DNA of 64,000 bases from Stutzerimonas azotifigens (lineage in GTDB: Bacteria > Pseudomonadota > Gammaproteobacteria > Pseudomonadales > Pseudomonadaceae): positions 434,001-498,000 of the forward strand of contig NZ_JAAMRF010000001.1 in assembly GCF_013522725.1 (NCBI RefSeq). The letters are read 5' to 3'. Below, one piece after another: positions 9,612-19,488 of this stretch; positions within the stretch are counted from its first letter, which is position 1; every line of letters starts with the position of its first letter. The notes beneath the pieces were generated by a model that worked only from the letters and a program-made list of their open reading frames with translations, had not been told where the DNA came from and did no database searches. A program made the position numbers and the translations under genes.

Positions 9612-10250
9612 TCAATCGTCCGAGGTCTTGTGCTTGTACTCGCACAGATCCTCGATCAGGCAGCTGCCGCATTGCGGCCTGCGGGCCTTGCAGACGTAGC
9701 GGCCATGCAGGATCAGCCAGTGATGGGCGTCGAGCAGATAATCCTTGGGCACGAACTTGATCAGCTTGCGTTCGACCTCGAGCACATTCTTCCCGGGCGC
9801 GATATTGGTGCGGTTGCTGACCCGGAAGATATGGGTGTCCACCGCCATGGTGAACTGGCGGAAGGCTGTGTTGAGCACTACGTTCGCCGTCTTGCGGCCG
9901 ACGCCGGGCAGGGCTTCGAGGTCCTCTCGGTTGTCGGGTACCTGGCTGCCGTGCTTCTCGATCAGGATCCGGCAGGTCTCCAGAACGTTCTTCGCCTTGC
10001 TCGGGTACAGGCCGATGGTCTTGATGTACTCGCACAGGCCGTCGTAGCCGAGCGCGTAGATCGCCTCGGGCGTGTTGGCCACCGGGTAAAGCCGGGCGGT
10101 CGCCTTGTTGACCCCGACATCGGTGGCCTGGGCGGACAGGATCACGGCGATCAGCAACTCGAACGGCGTGCTGTAGGCCAGCTCGGTCTTGGGCTCGGGA
10201 TTTTCCCGGTGGAAGCGGCGGAAGATTTCCAGACGTTTTGCGGCGTTCAT
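9612..10250 (-). CDS. nth: Endonuclease III
   Basis: A 212-residue DNA glycosylase/AP lyase that removes oxidised pyrimidines in base-excision repair. The helix-hairpin-helix LPGVGRKTANVV contains the catalytic Lys at residue 120, and the catalytic Asp is D138 in AVDTHIF. The C-terminal [4Fe-4S] ligands are C187, C194, C197 and C203 with the standard 6-2-5 spacing. It follows rnfE by 44 bp on the same strand, the rnf-nth order seen in E. coli and Pseudomonas, and is probably read from the rnf promoter. Confidence 0.96.
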   Translation of the reverse strand: MNAAKRLEIFRRFHRENPEPKTELAYSTPFELLIAVILSAQATDVGVNKATARLYPVANTPEAIYALGYDGLCEYIKTIGLYPSKAKNVLETCRILIEKHGSQVPDNREDLEALPGVGRKTANVVLNTAFRQFTMAVDTHIFRVSNRTNIAPGKNVLEVERKLIKFVPKDYLLDAHHWLILHGRYVCKARRPQCGSCLIEDLCEYKHKTSDD

Positions 10251-10294
10251 ACAGGCTCGACGCGGATGGAGTGGATGATGAGGGCCATGGGGTC

Positions 10295-11011
10295 TTAGTC
10301 GATCACGCCGGTGACGCGGACCCGGCGGCTGGCCGACGGAGCCTGTGGTTGCACGGCTGCCCGGGCACGCTCGGCGAGGTGGTGGTCGATGCGGTTCTTC
10401 AGCGCGATCAGCAGGCCGAGAACGATGAAGGCACCAGGCGGCAAAATCGCCAGCAGAAAGCCTTCGTGATGCTGGAACAGGGTGATCGTCCAGCCTGCCG
10501 CAATGGGGCCGAACAGCAGGTGCATGTTGGCCAGCACCGCGCCGGTGCCGATCAGCTCCCGCAGGCTACCAAGCACCACCAGTACGGCGCAGAAGCCCAG
10601 GCCCATCATGACGCCGTCGTAGGCTGCGATGAGCGGGTTGTGGCGCGAGGCGAAGCCGTCGGCGCGGCCGAGGATCACGCAATTGGTGGTGATCAGCGGG
10701 ATGAAGATGCCGAGGATCTGGTACAGCTCATAGGTGAAGGCCTGCATCAGCAATTCGATGCAGGTGGTCAGCGCAGCGATGATCATCACGAATGCCGGCA
10801 GGCGCACGGCGGTGTTCACCACGCCGCGTACCAGCGAGACGGCAATGTTGGAGCAGGTCAGCACCAGCAGGGTCGCAAGTCCCAGCCCCAGCGCATTGAC
10901 CGCCGAATTGCTGACGCCCAGCAGCGGGCAGAGGCCCAGCAGCTGCACCAGCCCCGGGTTGTTGTGCCATAGGCCGTTGACGCTCAGCTCGCGAAGATTC
11001 GGTGTGCTCAT
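10295..11011 (-). CDS. rnfE: Rnf/Rsx electron transport complex subunit E
   Basis: A 238-residue integral membrane subunit of the Rnf complex, which couples electron transfer between ferredoxin and NAD to ion transport or, as Rsx, keeps SoxR reduced. About six hydrophobic segments are visible; [17 protein letters not shown] and [15 protein letters not shown] are the paired Cys-containing half-helix motifs shared with RnfA. The last 25 or so residues ([16 protein letters not shown] onward) form a polar basic tail. Its ATG overlaps the rnfG stop by 4 bp. Confidence 0.93.
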   Translation of the reverse strand: MSTPNLRELSVNGLWHNNPGLVQLLGLCPLLGVSNSAVNALGLGLATLLVLTCSNIAVSLVRGVVNTAVRLPAFVMIIAALTTCIELLMQAFTYELYQILGIFIPLITTNCVILGRADGFASRHNPLIAAYDGVMMGLGFCAVLVVLGSLRELIGTGAVLANMHLLFGPIAAGWTITLFQHHEGFLLAILPPGAFIVLGLLIALKNRIDHHLAERARAAVQPQAPSASRRVRVTGVID

Positions 11012-11775
11012 CGGGACGCTCCGTCCTGCACGTGGGGTTGGTTAGCCGGTAGATGGTCGCTCGCCGCATCGCTGCCGGCCCTGGAATGGCGGGCGGGCTC
11101 CCTGACAGACTCGGGCCGCTCCAGCGCATCTTCGGGGGCTGGCTGCAGGGCATCGGTGGCGAGCAATGTCTCACGGTTGGCATCGAAGTACTGCAGCGCG
11201 TTGTGCACCGCCCTGACCACCGCCCGTGGGGTGATGGTGGCACCGACGAACTGGTCGAAGGCGCCGCGGTCGCGCTTGACCGCCCAGCGTGACGGTTCCG
11301 GTTCCTGCAGCGACGTGCCTGTGAATCCCAGGATCCAGTCGCTTTTGCCTGTCTCGATGCGATCCCCTAGCCCGGGCGTCTCGCGATGGCTGACCACGCG
11401 TACGCCAGCGAGTCGGCCGTCGGCGTTGACTCCGACCAGCAGATGGATGGCACCGCTGTAGCCGTCCGGCGCCAGCACTTGCAGGATCACCGCGGTGGGG
11501 ACGCCCTGGCGCATGGCGACATAGGCCGGCAACGGGCTGCTGTAGCCGAGCAGGGGGTGTTGCACGTCGCGGGTGCTGTCGAGCAGCAGGTTGTCGTGGC
11601 TGTCTGGCGGCAGGATTTCCTGCAGGACGCGAAACTGAGCCGCGCGCTCGGCCTCGTGGATGCGTTCGGCGGTCGCCTGGCGCAGCAGGCTGACGCTGCC
11701 GACCGTGACGACCGCGAAAAGCGCCAGGACCAGGCCATTGCGCAGCATCGAGCGGCTGATTTCCGGCAGCGCCAT
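11008..11775 (-). CDS. rnfG: Rnf/Rsx electron transport complex subunit G
   Basis: A 255-residue periplasm-facing subunit with one N-terminal membrane anchor ([17 protein letters not shown]) and an FMN-binding domain. The motif [10 protein letters not shown] near residues 180-190 contains the threonine to which FMN is bound covalently in this family. Compared with the usual length of roughly 205-215 residues, it has about 45 extra C-terminal residues rich in Pro, Glu, Ser and Arg. It begins 2 bp after rnfD and overlaps rnfE by 4 bp. Confidence 0.92.
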   Translation of the reverse strand: MALPEISRSMLRNGLVLALFAVVTVGSVSLLRQATAERIHEAERAAQFRVLQEILPPDSHDNLLLDSTRDVQHPLLGYSSPLPAYVAMRQGVPTAVILQVLAPDGYSGAIHLLVGVNADGRLAGVRVVSHRETPGLGDRIETGKSDWILGFTGTSLQEPEPSRWAVKRDRGAFDQFVGATITPRAVVRAVHNALQYFDANRETLLATDALQPAPEDALERPESVREPARHSRAGSDAASDHLPANQPHVQDGASR

Positions 11776-11777
11776 GG

Positions 11778-12806
11778 CTAGTCCTCCGTCTTCAGACCGC
11801 GCACCGGCTTGTCATGGCCATAGGTGCGAGGGCGGGTGTAGTAGTCGATGGTGGGTGCCGCGAGGTTCATCAACAGCACCGCAAAGGCGATGCCGTCGGG
11901 ATAGCCGCCCCAGGCGCGAATGACGTAGACCAGCACCCCGACACCGATGCCGAAGATGAGCCGGCCACGGTTGCTGGTGGCGCCGCTGACCGGGTCGGTG
12001 ACGATGAAGAAGGCGCCGAGCATGGTCGCGCCGCTGAGCAGGTGAAACAGCGGCGAGCCGTTGGAGTCCGAGCCCGAGCCGTTCCAGAACACCAGGCTCA
12101 TGACGAACAGCGCGGTCAGCATGCCCAGCGGTGCGTGCCAGGTGAAAAGCCGCTTGTGCAGCAGGAACAGCCCGCCGGCGAGAAACGCGAGGTTCACCAC
12201 TTCCGAACCGATGCCGCCGAAATGGCCGAACGCAGACCCTTGCCAGAGCTCATCGACGGTCAGGCTCTGGTTGTTCTTCAGTACGTCCAGCGCGGTAGCC
12301 TGGGTCCAGGCGTCGGGTGCCGCGACCAGGCCGAGAATCTGTTGCAGGCCCGTGCCCAGGGACACGGCGTGGGCGACCGGCCAGGTGGTCATCTGCAGGG
12401 GAAACGAGACCAGCACCACCACATAGCCGACCATCGCCGGGTTGAACGGGTTCTGCCCCAGGCCACCATAGAGCTGCTTGCCGAGCACGATGGCGCTGGT
12501 GACCGCGATCAGCGTCAGCCACCAGGGCGCGTATGGCGGCAGCGCGAGCGCCAGTAGCACCGCGGTGACCAGCGCGCTGCCGTCGCGCAGGAAGAAACCC
12601 ACCGGCCGCCGGCGCAGCCGCAGGATCACCGCTTCGATGGCCAGCGCCGCGCTGCTTGCCCAGAGCAGGTTGATCAGGGTGCCGGCGCCATACAGCCAGG
12701 TCAGCACGAGCGCCCCCGGCACGGTTGCGGCCAACACCGTCAGCATGACTTGCTGGGTGCGGTTGCCGCCCTTGGCATGGGGTGAGGTGGGACGGGGCAG
12801 GGCCAT
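11778..12806 (-). CDS. rnfD: Rnf/Rsx electron transport complex subunit D
   Basis: A 342-residue membrane subunit related to NqrB. Multiple transmembrane helices are clear, and the conserved cores [24 protein letters not shown] and ATDP-like [14 protein letters not shown] are present. In this family a threonine in an S-G-A-T motif carries covalent FMN; two SGAT motifs occur here about 20 residues apart, the first being the better match. It starts 58 bp after rnfC, the largest internal gap of the operon. Confidence 0.93.
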   Translation of the reverse strand: MALPRPTSPHAKGGNRTQQVMLTVLAATVPGALVLTWLYGAGTLINLLWASSAALAIEAVILRLRRRPVGFFLRDGSALVTAVLLALALPPYAPWWLTLIAVTSAIVLGKQLYGGLGQNPFNPAMVGYVVVLVSFPLQMTTWPVAHAVSLGTGLQQILGLVAAPDAWTQATALDVLKNNQSLTVDELWQGSAFGHFGGIGSEVVNLAFLAGGLFLLHKRLFTWHAPLGMLTALFVMSLVFWNGSGSDSNGSPLFHLLSGATMLGAFFIVTDPVSGATSNRGRLIFGIGVGVLVYVIRAWGGYPDGIAFAVLLMNLAAPTIDYYTRPRTYGHDKPVRGLKTED

Positions 12807-12864
12807 CGGCTCTCCGGTTCGGTTGATCAGTTGGCGGTCAGGGGCGCCGCGTTTTCGACGCCTT

Positions 12865-15156
12865 TCACGGCTGCGATTCAGTGTGGCGCTCGGATAGCCG
12901 GCGTTCCGCTTCGGTCAGGCGTATGCGGGCCGCCTCCAGTTCGTCGGCAGCGACCGCGTCATCACGCTCTAGCCTTTGCAGGTCGGCACGCGCATAAGCA
13001 AGCTCGGTCTTCAATGCGCGGGTAACTTCGTCGATGGGGCGCTTGTCGATGCGGATCAGCTCGGGAGCTGGATGCTGCGACTGTTCTTCAGCGGCATGTA
13101 GCGCCTGTTCGGCCACACCGAGCTGCTCGCGCAGAGGTTGCAGCTCGCTTTCGTCGGCACCGGCGGTTTCGGCTTTTTTCAGCGCGGCTCGGCGCATGGC
13201 CAAGTCGATCTTGGCTTTCTTCAGCGGACCGCCAGAAGTGGGTGTCGCTGCCTTCTCGCTGGGCTGGGGTTCAGCCAGTTTCTGTTCTGCGGCCTGAAGT
13301 GCCTCGCGCAGTTGCCGGAGCTCGCGCTCTTGGTCGGCGCCGGGCGAGCCGAGCTTTTCCAGCTTGCGTAACTGTGCGCGCAGCATGGCGGCCTCGATCT
13401 TGAGCTTCTTCAGGGCCGCTTCGTCCATCGCCGCGGGCTGTTCCTGCTGCGGCTGTTCGGTCAGGGCGCGTTCCAGCGCTGCCTGGGCGGCTTCGGCAAC
13501 GCTGCGCAGCTCCTCGACCTGGCGCTCGAGTTCGGGCGAAGCATGGGCCGCCAGTTGTTTCTGAGCCTTCTTCAGTGCCACCTGGGCCATGCTCGCTTCT
13601 ATCTTCAGCTTCTTCTGCATGTCCGACAGCGTGCTGGCCTTCTGCGCCTGCACACGAGCCAACGGGTCGTCCTGGACAGGCACCGAGCGGGTCTCGGCGT
13701 CCACGGCCTGAGTGCGGACCCGTTTCTCGGCGCGCGCCTTGCGGTCGGCCTCCTTCTGCTCGTCGGCGCGGCGCAGGCGTTCCTGGCGCTGTTCGAAGCG
13801 CATCCGCGACTGCTCGGCCTTGTGCTGGCGCTGCTCGATCTCGCGGATGTCCGCCTTCGCCGCCCGGTAGGACTGCACGAGCGGCAGATTCGAAGGGCAG
13901 ACGTAAGCGCAGGCGCCACATTCGATGCAGTCGAACAGATTGTGTGCCTTGAGCTGCGAGTGATCCTCGCCCAGCGCGAAGAAGTGCAACTGCTGGGGCA
14001 GCAGGCTCGCCGGGCAAACCTGCGCGCAGTCGCCGCAGCGGATACAGGGTAACTCGGGGGCTGGTGGCGGCAGTTCGGCCGCGGTGCCGGCGAGCAGGCA
14101 ATTGGTGGTCTTGATCAGCGGTACGTCGCGAGAGGGTAGCGCGAAGCCCATCAGCGGGCCGCCCATCAGCAGGCGTTGCAGGCGACTGTCGCGCAACCCA
14201 GCGAGCGCCAGCAGTTCGGCTACCGGCGTACCGATCAAGGCCTCGACATTCATCGGCCGCTCGAGCGCTTCGCCGGTCAGGGTGGTGATCCGCGAGATCA
14301 GCGGGCGCCCCAGCATGATGGCGTCGTGGATCGCGACGCAGGTGCCGACGTTCTGGCAGAGCACGCCGACGTCCATCGGCAGACCGCCGGAGGGCACCTC
14401 GAGGCCGGTGAGAATCTGGATCAGTTGCTTTTCGCCGCCCGACGGATAGCGGGTCGGGATGACCCGCACGGCGAATGGGCGTTCGCCAATGGCGGCTTCG
14501 AGTGCCGTGATGGCTTCGGGCTTGTTGTCTTCGACTCCGATCAGCACCTCGTCGGGGTCAAGCAGGTGCACGAGGATGTCGATGCCCTGCACCAGCGCGA
14601 CCGGTTTCTCGCGCATCAGCAGGTCGTCGGCGGTGATGTAGGGCTCGCACTCGGCGCCGTTGATGATCAGCGTGCGGACTTTCTGCCGTGGCGCTGCGGC
14701 AAGCTTGGCCGCGGTCGGAAAGCCTGCGCCGCCAAGCCCGCTGATGCCCGCCTCACGGATGCGCTCGAGCAGACGATCGGGAGGCTCGCGGCGAAAGTCG
14801 CTGCAGGGCTCGAGGTCGGTCCAGTGTTCCAGCCCATCGGTTTCGATCACGACGGCCGGCGCCGGCAGCCCGGAGACATGGGGGTAGGGCTGCGGGCCGA
14901 TAGCGGTCACCACGCCGGAACTCGGCGCATGCAGGGCAACGCCCAGGGTGCCGCTGGCCTGGCCGATCTTCTGCCCCTTGAGTACCCGATCGCCAACGGC
15001 AACGCACGGCTGAGCCGGCTCGCCTATGGTCTGGCCGAGGGGGACGCACAGGTATTTCGGCAGCGGCGCCGCCTGGATCGGGGTGCGATTGGAGAGCGCC
15101 TTGCACTCCGGTGGATGGATGCCGCCGGGAAAGTCCCACAGCCGTGCTTCGCTCAT
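12865..15156 (-). CDS. rnfC: Rnf/Rsx electron transport complex subunit C
   Basis: A 763-residue soluble subunit that binds FMN, NADH and two 4Fe-4S clusters. The first 360 residues have the NuoF-like region with [12 protein letters not shown] and NGAECEPY, followed by a soluble-ligand-binding fold. The two ferredoxin motifs are [12 protein letters not shown] and [12 protein letters not shown] at about 375-425. The remaining 330 residues form a charged, Ala/Gln/Glu-rich helical region with four diverged copies of a LKKxKIExAMxRAxLKK unit, spaced about 63-69 residues apart. Many RnfC proteins have such tails of variable length. It overlaps rnfB by 4 bp. Confidence 0.94.
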   Translation of the reverse strand: MSEARLWDFPGGIHPPECKALSNRTPIQAAPLPKYLCVPLGQTIGEPAQPCVAVGDRVLKGQKIGQASGTLGVALHAPSSGVVTAIGPQPYPHVSGLPAPAVVIETDGLEHWTDLEPCSDFRREPPDRLLERIREAGISGLGGAGFPTAAKLAAAPRQKVRTLIINGAECEPYITADDLLMREKPVALVQGIDILVHLLDPDEVLIGVEDNKPEAITALEAAIGERPFAVRVIPTRYPSGGEKQLIQILTGLEVPSGGLPMDVGVLCQNVGTCVAIHDAIMLGRPLISRITTLTGEALERPMNVEALIGTPVAELLALAGLRDSRLQRLLMGGPLMGFALPSRDVPLIKTTNCLLAGTAAELPPPAPELPCIRCGDCAQVCPASLLPQQLHFFALGEDHSQLKAHNLFDCIECGACAYVCPSNLPLVQSYRAAKADIREIEQRQHKAEQSRMRFEQRQERLRRADEQKEADRKARAEKRVRTQAVDAETRSVPVQDDPLARVQAQKASTLSDMQKKLKIEASMAQVALKKAQKQLAAHASPELERQVEELRSVAEAAQAALERALTEQPQQEQPAAMDEAALKKLKIEAAMLRAQLRKLEKLGSPGADQERELRQLREALQAAEQKLAEPQPSEKAATPTSGGPLKKAKIDLAMRRAALKKAETAGADESELQPLREQLGVAEQALHAAEEQSQHPAPELIRIDKRPIDEVTRALKTELAYARADLQRLERDDAVAADELEAARIRLTEAERRLSERHTESQP
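12940..13625 (-). repeat. Four diverged repeats encoding the RnfC C-terminal helices
   Basis: Within rnfC, four units share the pattern K-x-K-I-E-x-x-M-x-x-A-x-L-K-K. They are centred near 13590, 13390, 13200 and 12990, so the period is about 190-205 bp. In translation they read [48 protein letters not shown] and [16 protein letters not shown]. The linkers differ in sequence and length. Confidence 0.8.
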
Positions 15157-15728
15157 GCGGCGCGCTCCCGGTCACTGGCGATCAGTCGGCCCGGCGCTGG
15201 CGGTCGGTCCCAGCTCCATTGCCGAAGTCCGCTGGACACTTCGATCATGTCGATGCAATCGACCGGGCAGGGCTCAACGCACAGATCGCAACCGGTGCAC
15301 TCAGAGACGATCACTGTGTGCATCAACTTGGCGGCGCCGACGATCGCGTCCACCGGACAGGCCTTGATGCACTTGGTGCAGCCGATGCATTCGGCCTCGC
15401 GAATGTAGGCGACCATCGGCGGTTTCTCTCCGCCTTCGGCATCGAGCGGTTCGGCGTCCAGGTCCAGCAGATCGGCCAGCGCCTGGATGGTCGACTCGCC
15501 GCCCGGTGGGCACTTGTTGATCTTGTCCCCGGCGGCGATGGCTTGGGCGTATGGCTTGCAGCCGGGATAGCCGCACTGGCCGCACTGGGTCTGCGGCAGC
15601 AGGGCGTTGATCCGCTCGGCAACCGGGTCTCCCTCGATCCTGAAGCGTATCGCGGCAAAGCCGAGCACGGCGCCACAGGCCAGGCACAGCGTAGCCAGCA
15701 CCAGCACGGCTACCACGACCAGGCTCAT
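15153..15728 (-). CDS. rnfB: Rnf/Rsx electron transport complex subunit B
   Basis: A 191-residue ferredoxin-like subunit with one N-terminal membrane helix ([20 protein letters not shown]). Behind it is the Fe-S binding domain [13 protein letters not shown] with a later Cys in KCPPGG. Two 4Fe-4S ferredoxin motifs follow, [12 protein letters not shown] and [12 protein letters not shown]. It passes electrons from the donor side to the rest of Rnf. The ATG at 15728 overlaps the rnfA stop by 4 bp and gives the proper N-terminal helix; longer forms of the frame lie inside rnfA and are not real. Confidence 0.95.
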   Translation of the reverse strand: MSLVVVAVLVLATLCLACGAVLGFAAIRFRIEGDPVAERINALLPQTQCGQCGYPGCKPYAQAIAAGDKINKCPPGGESTIQALADLLDLDAEPLDAEGGEKPPMVAYIREAECIGCTKCIKACPVDAIVGAAKLMHTVIVSECTGCDLCVEPCPVDCIDMIEVSSGLRQWSWDRPPAPGRLIASDRERAA

Positions 15729-16309
15729 AGCTTGATCAGCCCGCTGAAGCCCATGAACGCGAGCGACATCAAGCCTGCTGTGATCATGCCGATGGCGGCA
15801 CCCTGGAACGCCTGGGGCACGTCGGCGATGGCGATCCGCTCCCGCAGGGCGGCGAACAGCACCAGCACCAGCGAAAAGCCCAGGCCCGCCGCGAAGCCGG
15901 TCGCCGTCGCGGTAAGGAAGTTGAGTTCCTGACGATTGGCGTTGAGCAACGCGACCCCGAGCACGATGCAGTTGGTCGTGATCAGCGGCAGGAAGATACC
16001 CAGCACTCGATAGAGCAAAGGGCTGGTCTTGTTCACCAGCATTTCGGTGAACTGCACCACCACCGCGATGATCAGGATGAAGCCGATGGTACGCAGGTAT
16101 TCCAGGTCGAGCGGCGCGAGCACGTACCGCTGCACCAGGTAGCTGCACATGGCTGCGAGCGTGAGCACGAAGGTAGTCGCCAGCGACAGGCCGATGGCGG
16201 CCTCGATTTTTTTGGAAACGCCCATGAAGGGGCACAGCCCGAGGAACTGGACCAGGACGAAATTATTGACCAGGATGGCGCTAACCATGATCAGGGCGAG
16301 TTCGGTCAT
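15725..16309 (-). CDS. rnfA: Rnf/Rsx electron transport complex subunit A
   Basis: A 194-residue polytopic membrane subunit and first gene of the rnf operon. It has six predicted helices and the conserved Cys-containing half helices [16 protein letters not shown] and [11 protein letters not shown], related to those of RnfE and thought to bind a shared Fe-S centre in the membrane. A good sigma-70 promoter lies just upstream at 16354-16382. The gene order A-B-C-D-G-E followed by nth is the housekeeping arrangement and not the nitrogen-fixation-linked rnf cluster that some P. stutzeri strains also carry. Confidence 0.95.
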   Translation of the reverse strand: MTELALIMVSAILVNNFVLVQFLGLCPFMGVSKKIEAAIGLSLATTFVLTLAAMCSYLVQRYVLAPLDLEYLRTIGFILIIAVVVQFTEMLVNKTSPLLYRVLGIFLPLITTNCIVLGVALLNANRQELNFLTATATGFAAGLGFSLVLVLFAALRERIAIADVPQAFQGAAIGMITAGLMSLAFMGFSGLIKL

Positions 16310-16353
16310 CGGATCCGTCGCGCCGGTGGGCGTCTTGGGAAAAAAGGGCGTCT

Positions 16354-16382
16354 ATTATCGGGAAGGCGGGTGGGGCATACAA
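16354..16382 (-). promoter_or_regulatory. Sigma-70 promoter of the rnf operon
   Basis: On the minus strand TTGTAT (16377-16382) and GATAAT (16354-16359) are separated by 17 bases, about 45 bp before the rnfA start. Match to consensus by eye. Confidence 0.55.
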
Positions 16383-16543
16383 CCGTGGCGGTTGCCGCAG
16401 CGCCCGATGGCAAAAGGCGTGGGCGCCCACTCGACGTACGTAACACCCTGATACGAACCCACGCTCGCAACCTGTGGCAAGTCGCCGATGATGCGGTCAA
16501 ATGTCCAAAGCCTGGGCACCATGCCTATGGCCCGGAGGTGGTG

Positions 16544-16975
16544 ATGAACGTTCGAACTCTCGTGGGAATCGTGGGCCTTGGTCTGGCTCTGGGTGCTCAT
16601 GCCGATACCCGGGGCGGCGTCTACGTCTACAAGGCCGGCGACCATGGCTACTATGGCGGCGGTTCGCAGGTGCGTTCCTACCAGTACGATCCGCGTAGCC
16701 CCTATCCGCAACACCCTCAGTATCAGCGCAACCTGCCGAACCAGCCCGGCTACCGTCCGCCGCAGACCGGCGTCAAACCCAGGACGGACATCCGTCTGGA
16801 TCGCTGGCAGCGCAACGATCAGCGAGTCGACCAGCGACACCCTCATTACCGCCCGCCGCAGCACGGCTACCGCCCGCCGCAGCATGGCTACCGTCCACCG
16901 CAATATCAGCACCAACCTCGTGGCTACTACGGTCAGCCGCAACGGCAGTTCAACGGGTCATATCGCCGCTGGTAG
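16544..16975 (+). CDS. Secreted Tyr/Pro/Gln-rich protein with YRPPQHG repeats
   Basis: A 143-residue protein of unknown function. It starts at the ATG at 16544, four bases after GGAGGT (16534-16539), and has a signal peptide MNVRTLVGIVGLGLALGAHA with likely cleavage before DTRGG. The mature part is low complexity: Gly/Tyr-rich first, then Pro, Gln, Tyr and Arg. Three tandem YRPPQxx units sit near residues 102-122 and one more GYRPPQTG near 68. There are no cysteines in the mature part and no catalytic motif. Such composition suggests an extended, possibly surface-associated protein. It is flanked by divergent rnfA and convergent acyl-CoA genes that give no clue to its role. Confidence 0.7.
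   Translation: MNVRTLVGIVGLGLALGAHADTRGGVYVYKAGDHGYYGGGSQVRSYQYDPRSPYPQHPQYQRNLPNQPGYRPPQTGVKPRTDIRLDRWQRNDQRVDQRHPHYRPPQHGYRPPQHGYRPPQYQHQPRGYYGQPQRQFNGSYRRW
16847..16909 (+). repeat. Three tandem 21-bp units encoding YRPPQHG
   Basis: Units at 16847-16867, 16868-16888 and 16889-16909 encode YRPPQHG, YRPPQHG and YRPPQYQ. The first two differ at one base, the third has several silent changes, which indicates slippage-type expansion followed by drift. Confidence 0.8.
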
Positions 16976-16982
16976 CCTGCCG

Positions 16983-18089
16983 TCAGTCCAGGTCAGCCAG
17001 CGGGTGCTCGCCATCCCAGGTGGGCTGGAAGTGGGCGTCGACAGCGGCGGGCGGCACGCTCGCCGGGTCAGGCCAGTGCCAGCGCGGCTGGTTGTCCTTA
17101 TCGATGAGTCGCGCCCTGACGCCTTCGGGAAACTCCGGGTGGCGGCAGCAGTTCAGGCTCATCGTGTATTCCATGCGCAGGACTTGAGCGAGCGACAGGT
17201 GTCGCGCGCGACGCAATTGTTCCCAGAGCAGATGACCGGTCAGCGGGCAGCCGTTTCGCAAGGTTTCGGCGGCGCGGCTGAACAGCGGATCGTTATCGTC
17301 CGCTAGCGCCGTGAGGGCTCGCCAAGCCATCGGGAGATCGGCGACATCGAGCAGTTGGTCGATCGTTTCTCGACGCGGCATCAGTTGGGCTGGCGGCAGG
17401 TGTTGGCTGGCATCCTGCGCCAGGGCCCGCAGCAGGCTGTTGAGCTGACTGGCGGGTTGATCCTGCCAGTTCAGCTGGATCAATCCTTCGATCAGACTGT
17501 TTTGCTGATCCTGCCGCAGGCATCGATCAGCCAGGCCCATATCGAGTGCGTCGCGTGCGTTCATCTGGGTGGCGGTCAGCCCGACGAACGCGCCCAGCTT
17601 GCCCGGTAGCCGTTGCAGGAACCAGCTGGCGCCGACATCGGGATACAGGCCAATGCCGATTTCCGGCATGGCCAGGCGGCTGTCGGGGGTGACGATGCGG
17701 ATCGAGCAGCCCTGCAGCAAACCCATGCCTCCCCCCATCACATAGCCGTGGCCCCAGCCAATTACCGGCTTGGGGAAGCGGTGCAGCTTGTGATCGAGTC
17801 GGTACTCGTCGGCGAAAAAGCGTGCCGCCAACGCCGGAACTTCGCCGGGTTGAGCCAGGCACGCCTCGGCCAGCCGCCTGACGTCACCCCCGGCGCAGAA
17901 CGCCTTGGCGCCATTGCCGCGCAGTACGACACAAACCACTGCCGGGTCCTTTTCCCACTGGCCGAACTGAGTCAGCAACGCCTCTATCATCGGCAAGCTC
18001 AGCGCATTGAGGCTCTTTTCCGAGTCGAGCGTCGCGATGCCGATGCGGGCGCCGTGCAGGGCGTTGCGTTCTTCGAAGATCACGTTCAT
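16983..18089 (-). CDS. 3-hydroxyisobutyryl-CoA hydrolase-type enoyl-CoA hydratase/isomerase family protein
   Basis: A 368-residue crotonase-fold protein. The oxyanion-hole motifs are FCAGGDVRRL and GYVMGGGMGL, with PEIGIGLYPDVGASW carrying the acid residues used by 3-hydroxyisobutyryl-CoA hydrolases. The extra 100 or so C-terminal residues (FPEGVRARLIDKDNQPRW) distinguish this group from ordinary enoyl-CoA hydratases. In valine breakdown it hydrolyses 3-hydroxyisobutyryl-CoA. It lies 39 bp downstream of an enoyl-CoA hydratase gene on the same strand, which would supply the preceding step. Substrate is inferred from family and neighbour. Confidence 0.83.
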   Translation of the reverse strand: MNVIFEERNALHGARIGIATLDSEKSLNALSLPMIEALLTQFGQWEKDPAVVCVVLRGNGAKAFCAGGDVRRLAEACLAQPGEVPALAARFFADEYRLDHKLHRFPKPVIGWGHGYVMGGGMGLLQGCSIRIVTPDSRLAMPEIGIGLYPDVGASWFLQRLPGKLGAFVGLTATQMNARDALDMGLADRCLRQDQQNSLIEGLIQLNWQDQPASQLNSLLRALAQDASQHLPPAQLMPRRETIDQLLDVADLPMAWRALTALADDNDPLFSRAAETLRNGCPLTGHLLWEQLRRARHLSLAQVLRMEYTMSLNCCRHPEFPEGVRARLIDKDNQPRWHWPDPASVPPAAVDAHFQPTWDGEHPLADLD

Positions 18090-18128
18090 GGACGGCCTTT
18101 TTTATTGTCGGTGTGGATCATGGCGATG

Positions 18129-18947
18129 TCAGCGGTTGCGCCATTTTGGGTCGCGTTTTTCCAGGAAGGCGTTGACCCCTTCACGGGTGTCCTCCGCCTC
18201 GAAGAGGTCGAGAAAGGCCTCGCGCTCGGCAGCGGCAAAGGTGTCCGGCCCTCGGCTTCGAACGCCGTTGATCAAAGGCTTGATGGCGCGCACGGCAACC
18301 GGGCTTTGCCGCGCCACACGGGTCGCCAGCAGCAGGGCATGGCCGCGCGCCTCGCCCGCGTCGACCAGCTGTTCGACCAGACCGATGCGCAGCGCCGTAT
18401 CGGCGGTGATGCGCTCGCCGCAAAGGATCATCCGCTTGGCCCAGCCTTCACCTACCAGCCAGGCGAGCGCCTGGGTTCCTCCGGCACACGGCAGCAGGCC
18501 GACCGCCGCTTCCGGTAGCCCCAGCTGGGTTTGTCGCTCGGCAATGCGCAGATCGCAGGCCAGGGCACATTCGAGCCCGCCGCCCAGCGCAAAGCCGTTG
18601 ATCGCCGCGATGGTCACGCCGCGAAAGTCGCGCAAGGCCTCGAAGGCTTCGCCGAAGCGGCGGGCCATCTCGCGTGCGCGGTGGCGATCGCCGTCGGCGA
18701 ACAGCTTGAGATCGGCACCAGCGCTGAAGAATTTTTCACCCTGGCCGGTAATGACCAGCGCATAGATGTCCGGATCCCGGTCGAGATGCTCGACCACCTG
18801 CCTGAGCCCGATCAGCGATTCACGGTCCCAGGTATTGGCCGGAGGGTGGTTGATCGTGATCAGAGCGGTATGGCCGTGCTTTTCCACCGTGAGTTTGTGA
18901 GTCAGGTCGAAAACGCCGGCTTGGTAGGGCTCAAGGGCATTGGTCAT
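18129..18947 (-). CDS. Enoyl-CoA hydratase/isomerase family protein
   Basis: A 272-residue crotonase-fold enzyme. FFSAGADLKLF and GFALGGGLECALACD form the CoA-thioester oxyanion hole; GLPEAAVGLLPCAGGTQ holds the usual catalytic Glu position. It probably hydrates an enoyl-CoA, plausibly methacrylyl-CoA in valine degradation given the 3-hydroxyisobutyryl-CoA hydrolase-like gene immediately downstream. The acyl-CoA and 3-hydroxyisobutyrate dehydrogenases of a full valine cluster are not in this window on either side. Confidence 0.85.
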   Translation of the reverse strand: MTNALEPYQAGVFDLTHKLTVEKHGHTALITINHPPANTWDRESLIGLRQVVEHLDRDPDIYALVITGQGEKFFSAGADLKLFADGDRHRAREMARRFGEAFEALRDFRGVTIAAINGFALGGGLECALACDLRIAERQTQLGLPEAAVGLLPCAGGTQALAWLVGEGWAKRMILCGERITADTALRIGLVEQLVDAGEARGHALLLATRVARQSPVAVRAIKPLINGVRSRGPDTFAAAEREAFLDLFEAEDTREGVNAFLEKRDPKWRNR

Positions 18948-19021
18948 GCGATCGATCCTTTTCGTCTATTGCTCGCGCCAGGTAGCGGTTACATGAGTTT
19001 AGAAAACGTGGCGCGGCGGGC

Positions 19022-19339
19022 CTATCCGTCGAACGTTTCTGCCTGTTGCCGGCCCTGCTCGATGCCATCGGCCAGCGCGTCTTCGAATTGCCCGTAATAC
19101 CGCTCCTGGTTGACCCGAACCGGTTGGACGATCTGCCGATCGCGCACCAGCTCGATGCCGAAGGTCCACAGGGTCTGCCCCAGGCTTTCGTATTCATAGC
19201 CGGTCAGGTGCACGATCACGTCCAGGTCGTTGTGCCTGAAGCGATGGCTGTGGGGGATCTGATGATCGCTGCCGGCTGGAATGCCGGCCGGCGCGTCGAA
19301 GTACGGGCGCTCGGCGTCGGGTTTGATTGCTTTGCTCAT
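19022..19339 (-). CDS. Conserved hypothetical protein, about 105 aa
   Basis: A 105-residue soluble protein that I do not recognise. The ATG at 19339 has GAGGT about ten bases upstream. The sequence is hydrophilic with a central DLDVIVHLTGYEYESLGQTL and a C-terminal EDALADGIEQGRQQAETF helix, and shows no signal peptide, membrane segment or cysteine pair. Upstream it diverges from the DsbA-like gene and downstream it is followed on the same strand by the enoyl-CoA hydratase gene after 74 bp. Codon use is like its neighbours, so I take it as a real gene of unknown role. Confidence 0.6.
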   Translation of the reverse strand: MSKAIKPDAERPYFDAPAGIPAGSDHQIPHSHRFRHNDLDVIVHLTGYEYESLGQTLWTFGIELVRDRQIVQPVRVNQERYYGQFEDALADGIEQGRQQAETFDG

Positions 19340-19488
19340 CGTGACACCTCGGATGGTCGATGATCTTTGGGCCGGCTCTTGCGGTGGTTGTTCCCGGTGC
19401 GGCTGCCACGCACTGAGCAATTAATGCGCAGGGGTGAATTTCACGTCTTGGGTCGGGTCGCAAGAAGGGAGTCCATCAGGAGAGTGCC

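Noticed and set aside
15729..16235. Upstream extension of the rnfB frame
   Set aside because: The extra 169 codons lie wholly within rnfA in another frame; the ATG overlapping the rnfA stop gives the correct RnfB N-terminus.
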